Positions 11,425 to 23,304 of a DNA stretch of 64,000 nt are shown one piece after another. The stretch lies in assembly GCA_029891345.1 (NCBI GenBank), contig CM056993.1:224697924-224761923 (forward strand), written 5' to 3'. Each line of letters begins with the position of its first letter. Position 1 is the stretch's first letter. The position numbers were made by a program, and so were the translations under genes. Under the pieces are notes generated by a model. It saw only the letters and a program-made list of their open reading frames with translations. It did no database searches and had not been told where the DNA came from. The stretch is from Dryococelus australis. Its lineage: Eukaryota > Arthropoda > Insecta > Phasmatodea > Phasmatidae.

Positions 11425-11511
11425 ATGGCCGAAGAATGGATGAATGTAATGGCAATAGAAGAATTGGAAGAAGTTGAACTACGTGGCAACAGGTTAAGAT
11501 TATTACACTAA
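11425..11511 (+). CDS. Short ORF, possible first coding exon, function unknown
   Basis: An ATG in fair context (ATTATGGCC) opens a 28-codon frame, MAEEWMNVMAIEELEEVELR and seven more residues, ending at a TAA. The acidic, Glu-rich start followed by a basic stretch resembles the N-terminus of transposon or DNA-binding proteins more than noise. It is too short to assign, and no donor site is evident before the stop. It may be a chance frame. Confidence 0.22.
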   Translation: MAEEWMNVMAIEELEEVELRGNRLRLLH

Positions 11512-12010
11512 ATGTATCTATGGTCTTCACAGTTGCTCTCACTCAAACACGACCTCTAGCAAAGTGTCATGTAGCTGCTAATACTCTCCAAACGATGGCA
11601 ACTTAAAATATACATTCACATTTCATTATTTATAATGCAATGTAAACATTATGGCAATTTATGAAACACAACTGTGTTCTCTTAATTAAATTGTACGTAA
11701 GTTACACAGGTAAGAAATTTACTGACCAATCCCTGCACTTTAAAAAACAATTTCCTTCATTTTACGGAAAAGTGCTGGGAAAAATTTATTCAGAAGTGTC
11801 CGAAAACTCTCTGTAAAATTACGGACACGTTGATTTTCAGAAACGGACTTTCCGTAAATTTCATGGAACCTCTCCGTTAGTTTTCAAGTTAGTTTTCTGT
11901 ACTTTCCGTTTAAAATTAAAAGAGATAATAAAAATGTCTTTAAACTTTTGTTATGTGGGTGTTCTACCGTGAATAAAAAGTGATATCAAAAAAGTTAAAA
12001 TATGTTGTAC

Positions 12011-12082
12011 TAAAGCGAGGTTTGAACCCGAAATAAAAAAAATGTAGCAGTCCACGACGCTAACCTTCCGCCTAAAACTCTC
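12011..12082 (-). repeat. tRNA-like SINE head
   Basis: On minus, TTTTAGGCGGAAGGTTAGCG is followed about 35 bases on by GGGTTCAAACCTCGC, an excellent pol III box B. The segment between them has a run of eight T that would be unusual in a functional tRNA. Likely a decayed SINE or tRNA pseudogene of a different family from the copy at 7937-8188. Confidence 0.42.
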
Positions 12083-13059
12083 AAACAATAATATTGGTAT
12101 AACTTTATATTTTTACTATAGTACAAAAGCAAAAATTCAGTTTCTAATAAATTTAGTGAATTTTTAGTGTTGCTGAATGTTACAGATGCCTGATGCTATT
12201 TTTTAATGTTTGAAAGAATAGGTCATAGTCGCGTGGATAAGGTTAACTGCGCGAGAAACGATAATTTTCTTGTTATAGGGGCGAAGAAAGCTTCGTGTAG
12301 AATCGGCATTGTTCGTACCCGTAACTCGAAGCCAACTGCGTACAATGTAAATAAAGGAACGCACGCGATACAAATGACGCTTCTGATTAGCTAAGTTCTG
12401 CAAATATTTGATCCCGTCTCGCCGCAGGTTCACCAGCATGACCAAATGTCACTCATACACGCTTGCCTGGCACTCCCCTCGCACACTGAAAATGTATACG
12501 AGTTTCAGGGGTTGAAGCTTGCACCAATTGTCTCTTATTCGTTGCGGACTGTGCGAGACGTCTCGTATACTATCTGCACTCTAAAGATCTTGAGATTAGG
12601 CCCCCGGTGAGGCGCTCTTCTATGACGTCATCTACCCCCAGCTCCACGACGGGTCAGTTTGGCACATCACGCGAGCAGCAAGCACGCTACGGTATGGCGG
12701 TACATCAGGTAGCGAGCGGAAGCTATGTCAGTGACCAACTTCACGTGTAGGGTGGCACCTTGTCGTTACAAGGCATCGATGTTGTAAAGTACGTGTGTGG
12801 CAAAAGGTAAGACATTTTTGTTCATAAACACGTAGTAAATAAAACCTACATTTTGTAAAGTGTCTTTCATGCGGAAAAACTGTGTTACATTCATGAACAG
12901 ACGTGCTTGCTATTTTCACTACAATCAACAATTTTATTGGCTTTTGTATTATTAAAATACAATGATAAGCATACAGTAGCAAATTTAATAGAACTGTTAT
13001 AGTAATTTGGTGAGAGACCAATACAAATATTCAGATTTCAATTTTTGAAATGTCAGGAC

Positions 13060-13215
13060 GAACTGTATTTGCGATATCAGTATGGTCGATATTTGCAATG
13101 GCAGTACTTGAAGTAATAATATGGCCGATGTCTGCGATATAAATACGACCAATATTTACGATTTAAAATTTTGCGACACTCATGAGCGATATTTGCAATG
13201 CCGATATATGTGATC
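13060..13215. repeat. Degenerate tandem repeat with CGATATTTGC words
   Basis: Words such as TGGTCGATATTTGCAATG, GCGATATAAATACGACC and GAGCGATATTTGCAATG recur at irregular spacing of roughly 35-50 bases. The following segment near 13228-13262 (TTTTGGAAGCTT) partly recurs near 13652-13688. Confidence 0.45.
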
Positions 13216-13859
13216 AACAAATAGTTATATTTATCTTTGATTTTAAATACTTTTTGGAAGCTTCTGCAGTGTGTAAGTGCGACAAACTGACCTATGACTC
13301 GAGAATTCTTTCCCTAAGGTTGGTGCCGTAATCGAATCTGGGTCCTGCGGACTAAAAAGCAGCGTTATCTACACTCTAAATCTGAAGAAGTGATTTCCAT
13401 CAGTAGATTTATTTTAACGAATCATTTGTTAATAAGTTATTGTCTTCTAATTAATCAGTGGACTGCACTGTGGTTTTACTGCCCGGCCAGTGGAATTCAC
13501 TAGAAATCAGTAGAAACCACTGTATTATTCAGTGGATACCAATTTGTAATAATCATTATATTTAACTGATTCAAAAAGAGCAGTTTTACATGATCTACAG
13601 CCAAATTCGCTGTTTTCGAGTAGTTTTAACTGTTTCGATTATATAGTACGCGATATTTATTCTTGGTTTTCAATACTTTCTGGAAGCCATATATAGCACC
13701 AATAACGATACGATCAGCATGTTTCGAAACGATATATAGACGTCGATATCGCACAGCGCTGCCTGTCAGCCCGAGTGGCAATGTGGAAAGGCTTGTGTGC
13801 GCATCGAGTGGTTGCCAACATTTCCTAGAAAAAATTTCTTCTATATAATTGTTTAAAAT

Positions 13860-16800
13860 AATGGGTTCTAATTTTTCTCCATTCTATAACTTTGGAAGTC
13901 GTAACGCTAAAACATTTACATCTAAGCTATGGCCCGTTTATTTTTTAATTAACTTACTCTAAATAAGAGCATTTTTCAGAGCATTAAGTCTTTTGTCTTT
14001 CTTATAGTCTGAACTGAATTTATCTATTTGATCCGTCAAGTACAGAATAAGGACATAGCAATGTGTTCTCGGTATTAAATGTCAAATTACTTTGTTGAGA
14101 TGATAGAGGTAAGTAGTGCTAATCACACCTAACGACCAAGTCATTAAGCCTGTGTTGCTGTACGCTCCGAATACATGTTCACATGAGTGAAATCAACCAA
14201 TCTGCTGGCTCTGTTTCATCTGTTGGACGCCAGAATTATTTTTGAGTCACCAAGGGTTTGGTTGAGTTGATATCGTAACACTCCGGTTGAAAGAAGACTG
14301 ACATTGAAGAATTGAAATCTGTGTTAGGTTTTCTATTCCTTCTTAACTTACAGTTACGTTTTAAAAAGCTTATGACTTTAATGTGGCTTATGACTTTATA
14401 TTAAAATTACATGTTGGGGTAGGTCGTATTCTTATGTTGAACTCAAATACATTCAGTTTCGTCTTTGTATCTTTGTATTTGAATCACTATCAAATAATAT
14501 CTCGTTACAATATGTTTAATATGTTTTACAACTCGTTACAGAACGTCAGTTACTCGTTAAATCAGAGGAGCTCTCGTTAAGTTAACTTGGTTACACTGTG
14601 TTAGACATTAATGTGGTTCGTTATTTAATTACTTGTTTATATAAAAGGCAACTCTGACTAGTCTACTATATGGTCCGACTTCACCTTGTCCAAGATGCCG
14701 TAGGCTGAAGACTAGGCACATGTCGGCGGACGGCACACCTCCATCTCTGGACGACTTGTTGGCGCAGTGTCACGACGACAAAGATCTCGTTCGTCGCATT
14801 TCCAGCCGTAATATAATCGGCACACTCGACCTGCCTGGCTATCATGCCTGTTGTTTCACGTAACGTTATCAATTAATACTAAGTCCAATTTTTTAAATAA
14901 AAATTAAAAAACAGTAAACTGAAAATAAGGTTATCTTCGCCTGTATTCGACATGCTTAACATATTTATTATATAGAGGTGTTTCTCAATTAAACTAACAC
15001 ACTTCGTGAAGTGATTCCTTGTGTAAAAAATAGTAGAAAATGTATAGGACACGTACTAACTAAACTGAATATTAAGGGCGTTATAAGCCATTGAAATGTA
15101 TTTTTGCAATATATCGGAAACAAGTCAAAAGAAATTACAATTATCCGGTCATTTTTCTATGCTAATGGGATCTTCAACTTACGAGCAAACCCACATTAAT
15201 ACCTTTCCCCGTACAGGAAATAACACGGGCGGCTACCTCAGTTTACCTGGCAACTCTTTAACCATCAGGAATTTCGAACTTTTATTGGTTAATTATTGAG
15301 CAGCATTACCTAAGTAAAAAAAACTTGTCCTCTTGTTGAAACTTCCCAGTACCGACCATTTACCTGTAAAATGGACATAAAGATTCATCTGCAGCGATTC
15401 AGTGCCTAGGATATAGGCAATACTATATCATTTCGCGTAGCCTACATTACGCAGCGTATCCACTGCACAGATGACTGCCTATTTGTTTCTGGTGACATAT
15501 TATATGAATTCGTTGTATTGTATGTTTGAATGATATTTCAGCAAATCGTAAAAGAAGTGAAATGAAATTCCAATTCTTCGAATAATGTATTATGTGGCCG
15601 GGAACGGCAACGTAAGAGCAAAGGCTTATTAATGCCTCCCCCGCTCACCCTCCCATGAACTAGAAATTAATATAACAGGGGTGGCCACCCCCTTGTTGCA
15701 TACAAAGTTTTTACCGTCAGGAATCGTGAAAGTGTGATGCTTGTTTATTGAGCAGTAAAACCTGCGTAACAGAAATTGTACTCTTGCTGCAACAACATAG
15801 CTTATGTCACTCTCCGGTCCTCAAATTATAAATAATTAAATAATTTAAAAGATGATAAGATTTATGTTTGTTAACAATATTTCATTAATGAGATACATCT
15901 TTTAAGGGCAATGTCGAAATCCTATAAGAGAAATGAAGTCATTTTATTAAAAGATCTAATTGTAAAAACTGCATATGTTTTCTATTAAAAAACGTTGTGG
16001 TAGTTCTTAGAGATGTCTATTTGTTGTCTGTGTGTAATGCATGTTTTCAGCTACCATCCAAAGATCGGCATAATCCATGATTTTGAATTATTATACTGAG
16101 TGGTGCTATAAAAAGTATTCTCCTTATCATAATCTAGCTAAGTGGAAGTCGAGGCAAACTTTAAGAAAAGCTCATAAGTAATCACATCTTTAAGTAGAGT
16201 TATACACATGACACGAAGGGTTAAATTGGCTCTCTAACGTATAAACCCTTCTGAGGTTGCATAATGGAACATTTTTACTGGGATGACCACTGTAACGTTA
16301 TTGTATTAAACACAAGAATATGGACAGGTTACGTCACTGAGGTTAATCCTCTCTACGCTACTGTACTCTGGGGGAATAACTCAAGACAGTACAATGATAC
16401 AAGACAATTACAAAATCTACTCATTCTCATATTATACTTTCTCATAAGAAATTATCTCAAATACTTTAACAAACAATACTGTGTATTTACTAGATCCGAA
16501 ATATCTTAACAAATAATACTGAATAACTCTCGACTCATTAAAACTAGAGTTACGTTATCGAATATTAAGGCTCTTAATAGGGGATCTCCAGGGTTCGCTG
16601 CACATAGGATCGTTTCCGGATCTATCCTGCACCCAGAACCAAATATTTCTTTACCACTGGCAATTAACGACACCCGGTCGGAGCTGCTTCTCCTGGTGAT
16701 CACGCATTGTCATGGTCATTGATTGATCTGGTCACATCTCTCCAAGACGTCAGTATCTCAGCTCGCTCTGCAGTGTTGCCCTCCAGTAGGTCTCGCCGAC

Positions 16801-17290
16801 CTCCGACGTCGATGTGCCCTCGAAGTGGTACCAACAGAGTGGGTCAAAGAGTAGGGGTGTCGTCATGCACCAGCAGCCTTTTATACATTATGGCTGGCCG
16901 ACATGCATGGATGCCTTCTGCCATCCTCGCTACTCCCGAGCTACCCTCACTGCAAGTGAGCGAGGACAGCTCTCAGTCAACGAGGTGCAGGACCGAACAT
17001 CGCACCCGCTACAATATGCTGTCACAGTAAATTGACATACCTACTCAAGCTATATGTCACATAAAATTTTGGCTCCCATTCGCGGGGCCGTTGTGACATA
17101 TACATTAAACGATACAGAGCATTTGGTGTTATGACGTGGTAGCATAGAACCATGTTACATTATGAAAAGACAATTTGATTGCACTGCATGTATTTGACTC
17201 TGTACGGAGAACATTGTCTGTGTGCCAGTGCGTACATTCATTCTGCTGTTATAAGTTCCGTATAAATTCACGAGTGGCAGCACTGCAATT
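13860..17290. other. Intergenic DNA, no supported gene
   Basis: Only short frames without domains. A GC-richer patch at 16680-17000 has overlapping frames (16707-17030, 16814-17035) with no recognised family. Confidence 0.5.
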
Positions 17291-17299
17291 GTAAAGGAG

Positions 17300-17608
17300 A
17301 TGGCGGACGTGATAACGTTTCCTTTGGTGCAATACAAGTTTAATTTAAAGTGTTATTACAAATGTTGGAATATTATTGGGGCGCAGATAAGATGGAGGTC
17401 AGAATTCGATACTGCGTCACCGCCTCATATAACAATGACACGATTGCATGGCAAATTTGGAACGGGTGGAACTGTGTGTGATGTGAAGGGAGGGCGGTGC
17501 GGCAGGAAGCAACGGGGAAACGAAGTGAAAAAAGGGAGGAGGGGTGGTTATGTGGTTACACATCCCCCTGAATATCTAACTCTGTATGGCAATAAGCACG
17601 TGAGTTAG
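17300..17608 (+). pseudogene. Tc1/mariner-superfamily transposase N-terminal helix-turn-helix fragment
   Basis: The frame starts at ATGGCGGACG and encodes 102 residues. Residues about 8-75 read like the first HTH of a group of insect mariner-like transposases: VQYKFNLKCYYKC, then RWRSEFDTASPPHITMTRLH, then KFGTGGTVCDVKGGR-GRK. The pattern (R-W-EF--A-PP----I-RL--KF---G-V-D----GR) is the usual N-terminal module before the DDE domain. No catalytic DDE sequence follows, so this is a truncated copy. Its role would be binding of transposon ends. The family is recognised by memory of the pattern and a search is needed to name it. Confidence 0.6.
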
Positions 17609-19842
17609 GTGTCATTGTGAGACAACTGCATTGAAATCTGTGTGAATTTGTTGTCTCTTGTCCACCCCTATTTAACCTAACTCGCCAATGCCTGAAGTTC
17701 GTTTTCCTGCACGCACGGAAAAGTACTGGAAGTGAAAAATGGACAAAAAATAAAATGAACTTAGTGGATTTACTTATAAATTACATTTTTGCAATCCTGT
17801 TAGCTGCACGATGATGTTGGCGTGGCATGGCGTGGCTCCGAAAAAAACTTTTTGACAATTTTTAATAATGAATGCACGCCCTGCATCGACACAACAGGTG
17901 TGATCATGACTTCGGTAAGAACTGAGGGTGTTAGTACCAGCTTCTGCATACATGGGACATGGGGCACTAGTGTTGCCTTCCCCACCAGCCGACAGGCATT
18001 ACGTCACATGCACACAAGCTAGCGCGCTGTTTCAACTGGCGTTCTTTCTGCCATTGAGTGACACAGTGTCTCCCTTATTTTGACATATTTGAAGAAAATG
18101 GCTAGGATTGGACATTCTATTAAAGATCCCTCTGGAGTGTAAAAACTTTATAACACCCCACTACCAAGTGAAAACGATTTTGTACCCTTTTTTGGGGCAA
18201 ATGCTCCCCTATAGGTGGATACATTTAAAAATGAATAATAATGTCCTTTTATTGGGGGATAGAATTGTGTTCACCCATCTACAGTTAATTGGGTAAATAT
18301 TATATAAATACTGTGTGCAAATCTTCGTTCGAGGTCAGATTTCGGCCTCGAGGGAGCATCCATTAAGTTATATAATGGTAAAAATATATCTCTTTAAAAT
18401 GTTAGGCTCTTCAAGCGAGAATAGGTCATGACATCACTTTGACATAAGGCTAGGTGCCCGAAAGGGCGATCATTTTTCAAGTACTCATATTCTTGCAAAT
18501 ATAACCCTAATTATAACACCTGAGAAGACGACTTATAGGCCTCAGAATGTTTTCTAGGCAGTCGTCTTGTTGCAGGAATTCGAGGTTTTTCAAATAGGGA
18601 TTTCTCCTCGGAAGTTAAGGCTCGCCATTCGTGAACAGTTACTTCGGTCAGTTGGATGCGAGGAGAAATTAAAATTTTGTGGGATATAATTAATGAATGG
18701 CAGGTGAGATCACCCAGCCTGGATTATTATTTTAAAACTGTTTTTATTATCACCATTTTTTAAAACATGAGAGATAAATGGTAAATTTGATTCTAATATC
18801 AACTGTTTAGAAATTAATTGCAAGATGGAATTGCATAAGGGGTTGTTGCCCGACACATGTATAGGTTCGCCAATAGAAATAAATTAAAGTCCAAATATTC
18901 TTAGCATGGGCTTTGGATGGTCGGTTAGCCAGAGAAATACATGCCACATAACAAATATACGATATTAATTCAATGTTGAAATTTCACTGGTAAAATAAAG
19001 GAGTGTATTTTAGTATGGCCTTTGGACGGCCTGGTAGCCAGAATTCCAATATTGTCAAATCAAAAAAGTTGGTCTTCTCAGCATATTTTTTGTGGAATTT
19101 AGCTTTTACTTGGGTTCTAACCAGATATTTTATACTGGTCGGTTATTTTAGGAATTACATGTACCTGCAGTTGATAGTAACTGGGAAAGTTGCTGGAATA
19201 AAGTTGCATTGGGGCAGCAAATTATTGTGAATATTTTTCTAAAATATTTTTCTGTTCAGTTATTTATACACAAATTACAAATTTGGTGTCACTTTTAAAG
19301 GAGTTTTTGCATACGGGGATTTATTCCAATAATGTGATGGTTGACGAAACAAAAGAACGAAAGAATAAAAAGGTCCTTTTTCATAATTCATGTTTTGAAC
19401 GTTACACATACATCTGCTACTCCTGCCTTGCTCTATGAATTCTACTTGCTGGCTTTTTTTCTATTGTTTTTCTATGTTCAGATTTTTCTGGGATTGAGGT
19501 AATTCCAGCCTTGCTACGTCCTTGAGTCAGGTGCGTCGCAAGGGTCTGAATTGTACTAATTGTCCATCACATTTTAAAGCAAGTTATGTGGAGTGCCTAC
19601 TTTCCCGCAGTACTTCACGCTATGAATGAAGACGACCAAGAATGGCATGTTGCATTTTGTGAGTGGGTTGTCACCATCTGCAACGACAACTGTGACAATT
19701 GACAGATGCATTAAAATAGCGGCCATTCGAGTATTTTAGGTTGATCTGATATACTAATATGCCACACCGTTTGACTAATTTTGATCAAACATGTTATACT
19801 GAAACTTTCCACTACAAGCATGAAATATTGATATATTATGTA

Positions 19843-22800
19843 TAGGCCGTTCACGATAAAGTGAGCACTTTTGAAAGCCCTGCTAAAATTCTACTTTCTT
19901 GCACATTATGTATCCTTCCACCACATGCAAACAAACATTGCCATGTGACTGAACTCGACACGTTGAAAAGGAACACACATTAGTTAAGCTGAGAAATAAT
20001 TTGGAAGGGCAGCCAAATCCAGATTTTGAAATAGACTAGCACACCCAAGGTACAACACCACTTGTCACACAAATTACCAAACATTTAAAAACTGTACCGC
20101 AAACTTGTTTCCCATGACTCACCGAGTTCTAAGTGCCCCATCGCTCTGTAGCGTGACAAGTAAAACGTCAGCTCTAAAACATGGTAGCTGTGTTTGGCCC
20201 CAGCTGACTGAATTTAGGTGCAACAAAGCCATCAGGAAAAAACATATATCCTGCAGGCATAAGGTAGCGGCGTAATGTAGCAGATGTCTGAAACGTATAA
20301 GGTAGACAGAGCGAGGCCGTGCAAGGACGTAAAAGAAAAATGACAAATAAAAAAATAATGATGCATGAAGTGGAAAGGGGAAGGCAGGGATGCAAGGAAA
20401 GACGAGGGGATCTGAGCCAAGCAAAGAGTACACCACTGCACAGAAGTAGATGGTGCTAATAAACTTAACGTGACGGCGCAAACGTGGCAGTATATAAAAA
20501 AATGTAATATATTAAATATATGCAAGTATATGCACATTTTAAGGATAGCTTTATATGCACCTTTATAAATTGAGATAAATATATTTCAGCATAGGCCTAT
20601 AACGTATATATAAAATAAAAATAATTTACACTAAAAATATAAACATATCAACAAATGCAAATGTGTATATGTACATATAGTTTTTTTTGACATCATTACT
20701 CTGTGTTCGTACCCTTCTGAGACCCTCCAAAAAAGAACTGAACATTTATACTGTGAACTGAAGTGGCAAAAGAAGGGCATACAAGGCTTGCAACTGGCAC
20801 CACCTTCATTTGTACAAAATAATTATAAAAATAATATATATTATGTATAGCTAAGTGAAATACCAATCCGGCGATGGCCACATTTCCGGTGTCTCTTTTG
20901 GCCAAAATGGGCGCGACATTTCCATTTCGTCAAACCCACACAGACCTGAAGAAACCAATTTAACAGGTAAAGTGCATGGACTCTCATCATTGTTGTGATT
21001 CCTTCATTGCAATGACTGCAGCAAAACTGCAAACTTAGATGAGAAAAGTATTGAAAGAAAATTACTATACTTACAAAAATGGTTCTTGCGTGCACACACA
21101 AAGCTGAAATAAATGTCTTATTATTAATGTAAAACTAATACATATTCACAAATGACCAAAATGATAACGTAAAGGACAAATTATGGAAGTAATATTTACA
21201 GGCAAGTTACTGTGCACAGCGATAATCACTTGGTTTAACTTTCCTTGTTACTATAGCTGTGCGTTAATAAACAGCCAATCAGAAGCCCCGACACTTATAC
21301 TATGTTATCAATTGGAAAACTTATTTGCAAATCAAGAAAGTGTGTATTTTGACTTCATTCCCCGGAAAGATACTTTCTATTGTTTATTTATGGATAATCA
21401 CAACCACGGAAGTTTTGTAACGCTTTTAGGTAATGTTTAAAGTAAAAAATTGAAATGTAAATAATTAACCATTTAAAAAAGTCTCAAATCAATTGAAAAT
21501 ATTTATTTTTGAAAAAAACCCACTACCAACTGTATGTACAGACCTTAATTTCTTCATTACAAATGTAGCAACATAAACAAACTAATATTATTATCGTTAT
21601 ATCAATTGTAGCCAGGCCACTGTGATTTTGTGTTTTGTATGTGCTTATCGCTGTAACTGTGAATGTGTTTGGTATGCCAATTGTAGCCCGGCCCTTATTG
21701 AAAGCTAGCTCATACGGCTTCTATAGAAATACTTTATTTAACACATACACTGTGTAATGTTATCTAACCTTTACAAAACATGCGTACACAAGTAAACAGG
21801 AGGTCTGGGAGTTTAGGGTGTTAACAATGTCGTGTAATTTACAATTACATTAAATTTCAATAACTACAATATTTTTGCAGCCAAAGTGGCAGATATTACA
21901 AATAATTATTCCTACTTAATAACGTATACTATCTTTGTTGATATTTCTCAAAAGGTAGCAAGTTGTCTTGTCAAACATCCAGTTTGAAATTTAAACATGG
22001 AATTGTTCTATAGGCCTAACTGTTGACAATTATTTGTAAATACTTTCTAATTCTTATCACGGCAAGCATTACCAAATAAAACAATTAGGCCTACACTTGT
22101 ATCACGAAAGAATGTCGGCACCAAGCACAGCTATAGGTCTATAGCTAACAAAACCAACTTCAAGATTTTATACTTTATATGTTTGAACACCTATGGTGTA
22201 GCATCAAACTGCGACGTTTATGTTACGTTAACAATAGTAAAACTTAACACTGTAACTTGTGATGAATAACTACATGGACACAAGTTTGAGGTTAGACCTA
22301 CATTACAAAATAACGCAGTGATTTCAAAATGTGTCATATTAATGTATAATTATTGACTGCAAAAGTTACATTTGTTATAATGACAGATTTGAAAGAAAGG
22401 TTAAACAGATGAGCGTAGCTAACTTTTAATATTATTTGTCAAATTTAGGATATAACATGTACTTCGCAAACTCACATTAATATATTAATGTTGCGTTTCT
22501 GCTGTCGTTCAATTACTTTACAATTCTTATCTATCTAACTTTCCGTTTACAATATCACGTTGCTAACTGTCGATTTATAATTGTTCTTTTTCACTTTTTT
22601 TTTTACTGGGGATATGCGGCGAAAATACGTCGTAAAAACACATTTAAATTTACCTCCGGACAGTTGCTGTTAAAATTTTCATCAATTCTTCAACTCCTGC
22701 GATCACCTTGCACGGCTTCATTTCTCCTCGACGAATTTAAAGAATAAATACTTTCGGCGAGATTTATAATGTCCTGACGCTGAATATTTGTACGTAGTTT

Positions 22801-23302
22801 GCTGGAACTCATAACTTTACACGAAACCACTACAACACAAACTCTATATGACCTATAATAAAACAATGCTGATTGCAGATAAGCTGAAAATAAATGATAA
22901 ATATTAAAACACAACTTCCATTTTGCAAATTTGTAGTTTGCCTCACACGCAAAGCCAAGCAACAAGCATGAAGGAACCACAACAACGGGCCGTTGGTTTT
23001 GACAGATGCGCCGATCACGTGACACAATATAATTATGAGTTACAGTAAATACATTGCCTTTACGCCAATAATTACTTTAAAGTGTATAAAATAAACTTCA
23101 AAAAGCTTAAGTAGCCATGAATTTAAACATTACACTTGCAATACCGCATTATTTCATGGAACTACTTTTCCCATTTCACTTCCAACATAACTGAGTGTGT
23201 TCATCCCCAGCCTGTAGGGTGACACACATGGTTATACATACGCAGTTGCGGGTGGTGGTATTTTTCAAAGGTTGATTTTTTCACTTTAACGTGAACGGCC
23301 TT
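19843..23302 (-). mobile_element. 3.46-kb TIR element with flanking TA, mariner-like
   Basis: Left end at 19843 reads T-AGGCCGTTCACGATAAAGTGA. The reverse complement of the right end at 23302 reads A-AGGCCGTTCACGTTAAAGTGA, 20 of 21 shared bases after the first, and similarity then fades. TA dinucleotides lie immediately outside both ends (19841-19842 and 23303-23304), the target duplication of Tc1/mariner-type elements. A minus-strand frame near the right end (22690-22812) looks like a transposase N-terminus. The rest of the interior has no long frame, so the copy is defective or non-autonomous. A second piece of the same end lies at 48672-48773. Confidence 0.6.
22690..22812 (-). pseudogene. 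Possible transposase N-terminus inside the 3.46-kb TIR element
   Basis: The minus frame starts MSSSKLRTNIQRQDIINLAE and continues about 20 residues to a stop. A neighbouring frame over the same stretch reads KYLFFKFVEE. Many insect mariner-like transposases begin with a basic lead, then R--I-NVYKFF-- and a helix-turn-helix. The match is short and needs a one-base frame change, so it is suggestive only. It lies about 490 bp inside the right TIR pointing inward, where a transposase start is expected. A GTAAAT donor-like site follows at about 22649. Confidence 0.3.
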
Positions 23303-23304
23303 TA

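Noticed and set aside
13316-13395. tRNA-like segment on minus (AGATTCGATTACGGCACC as box B)
   Set aside because: Box B is imperfect, no convincing box A was found at the right distance and no element body could be traced.
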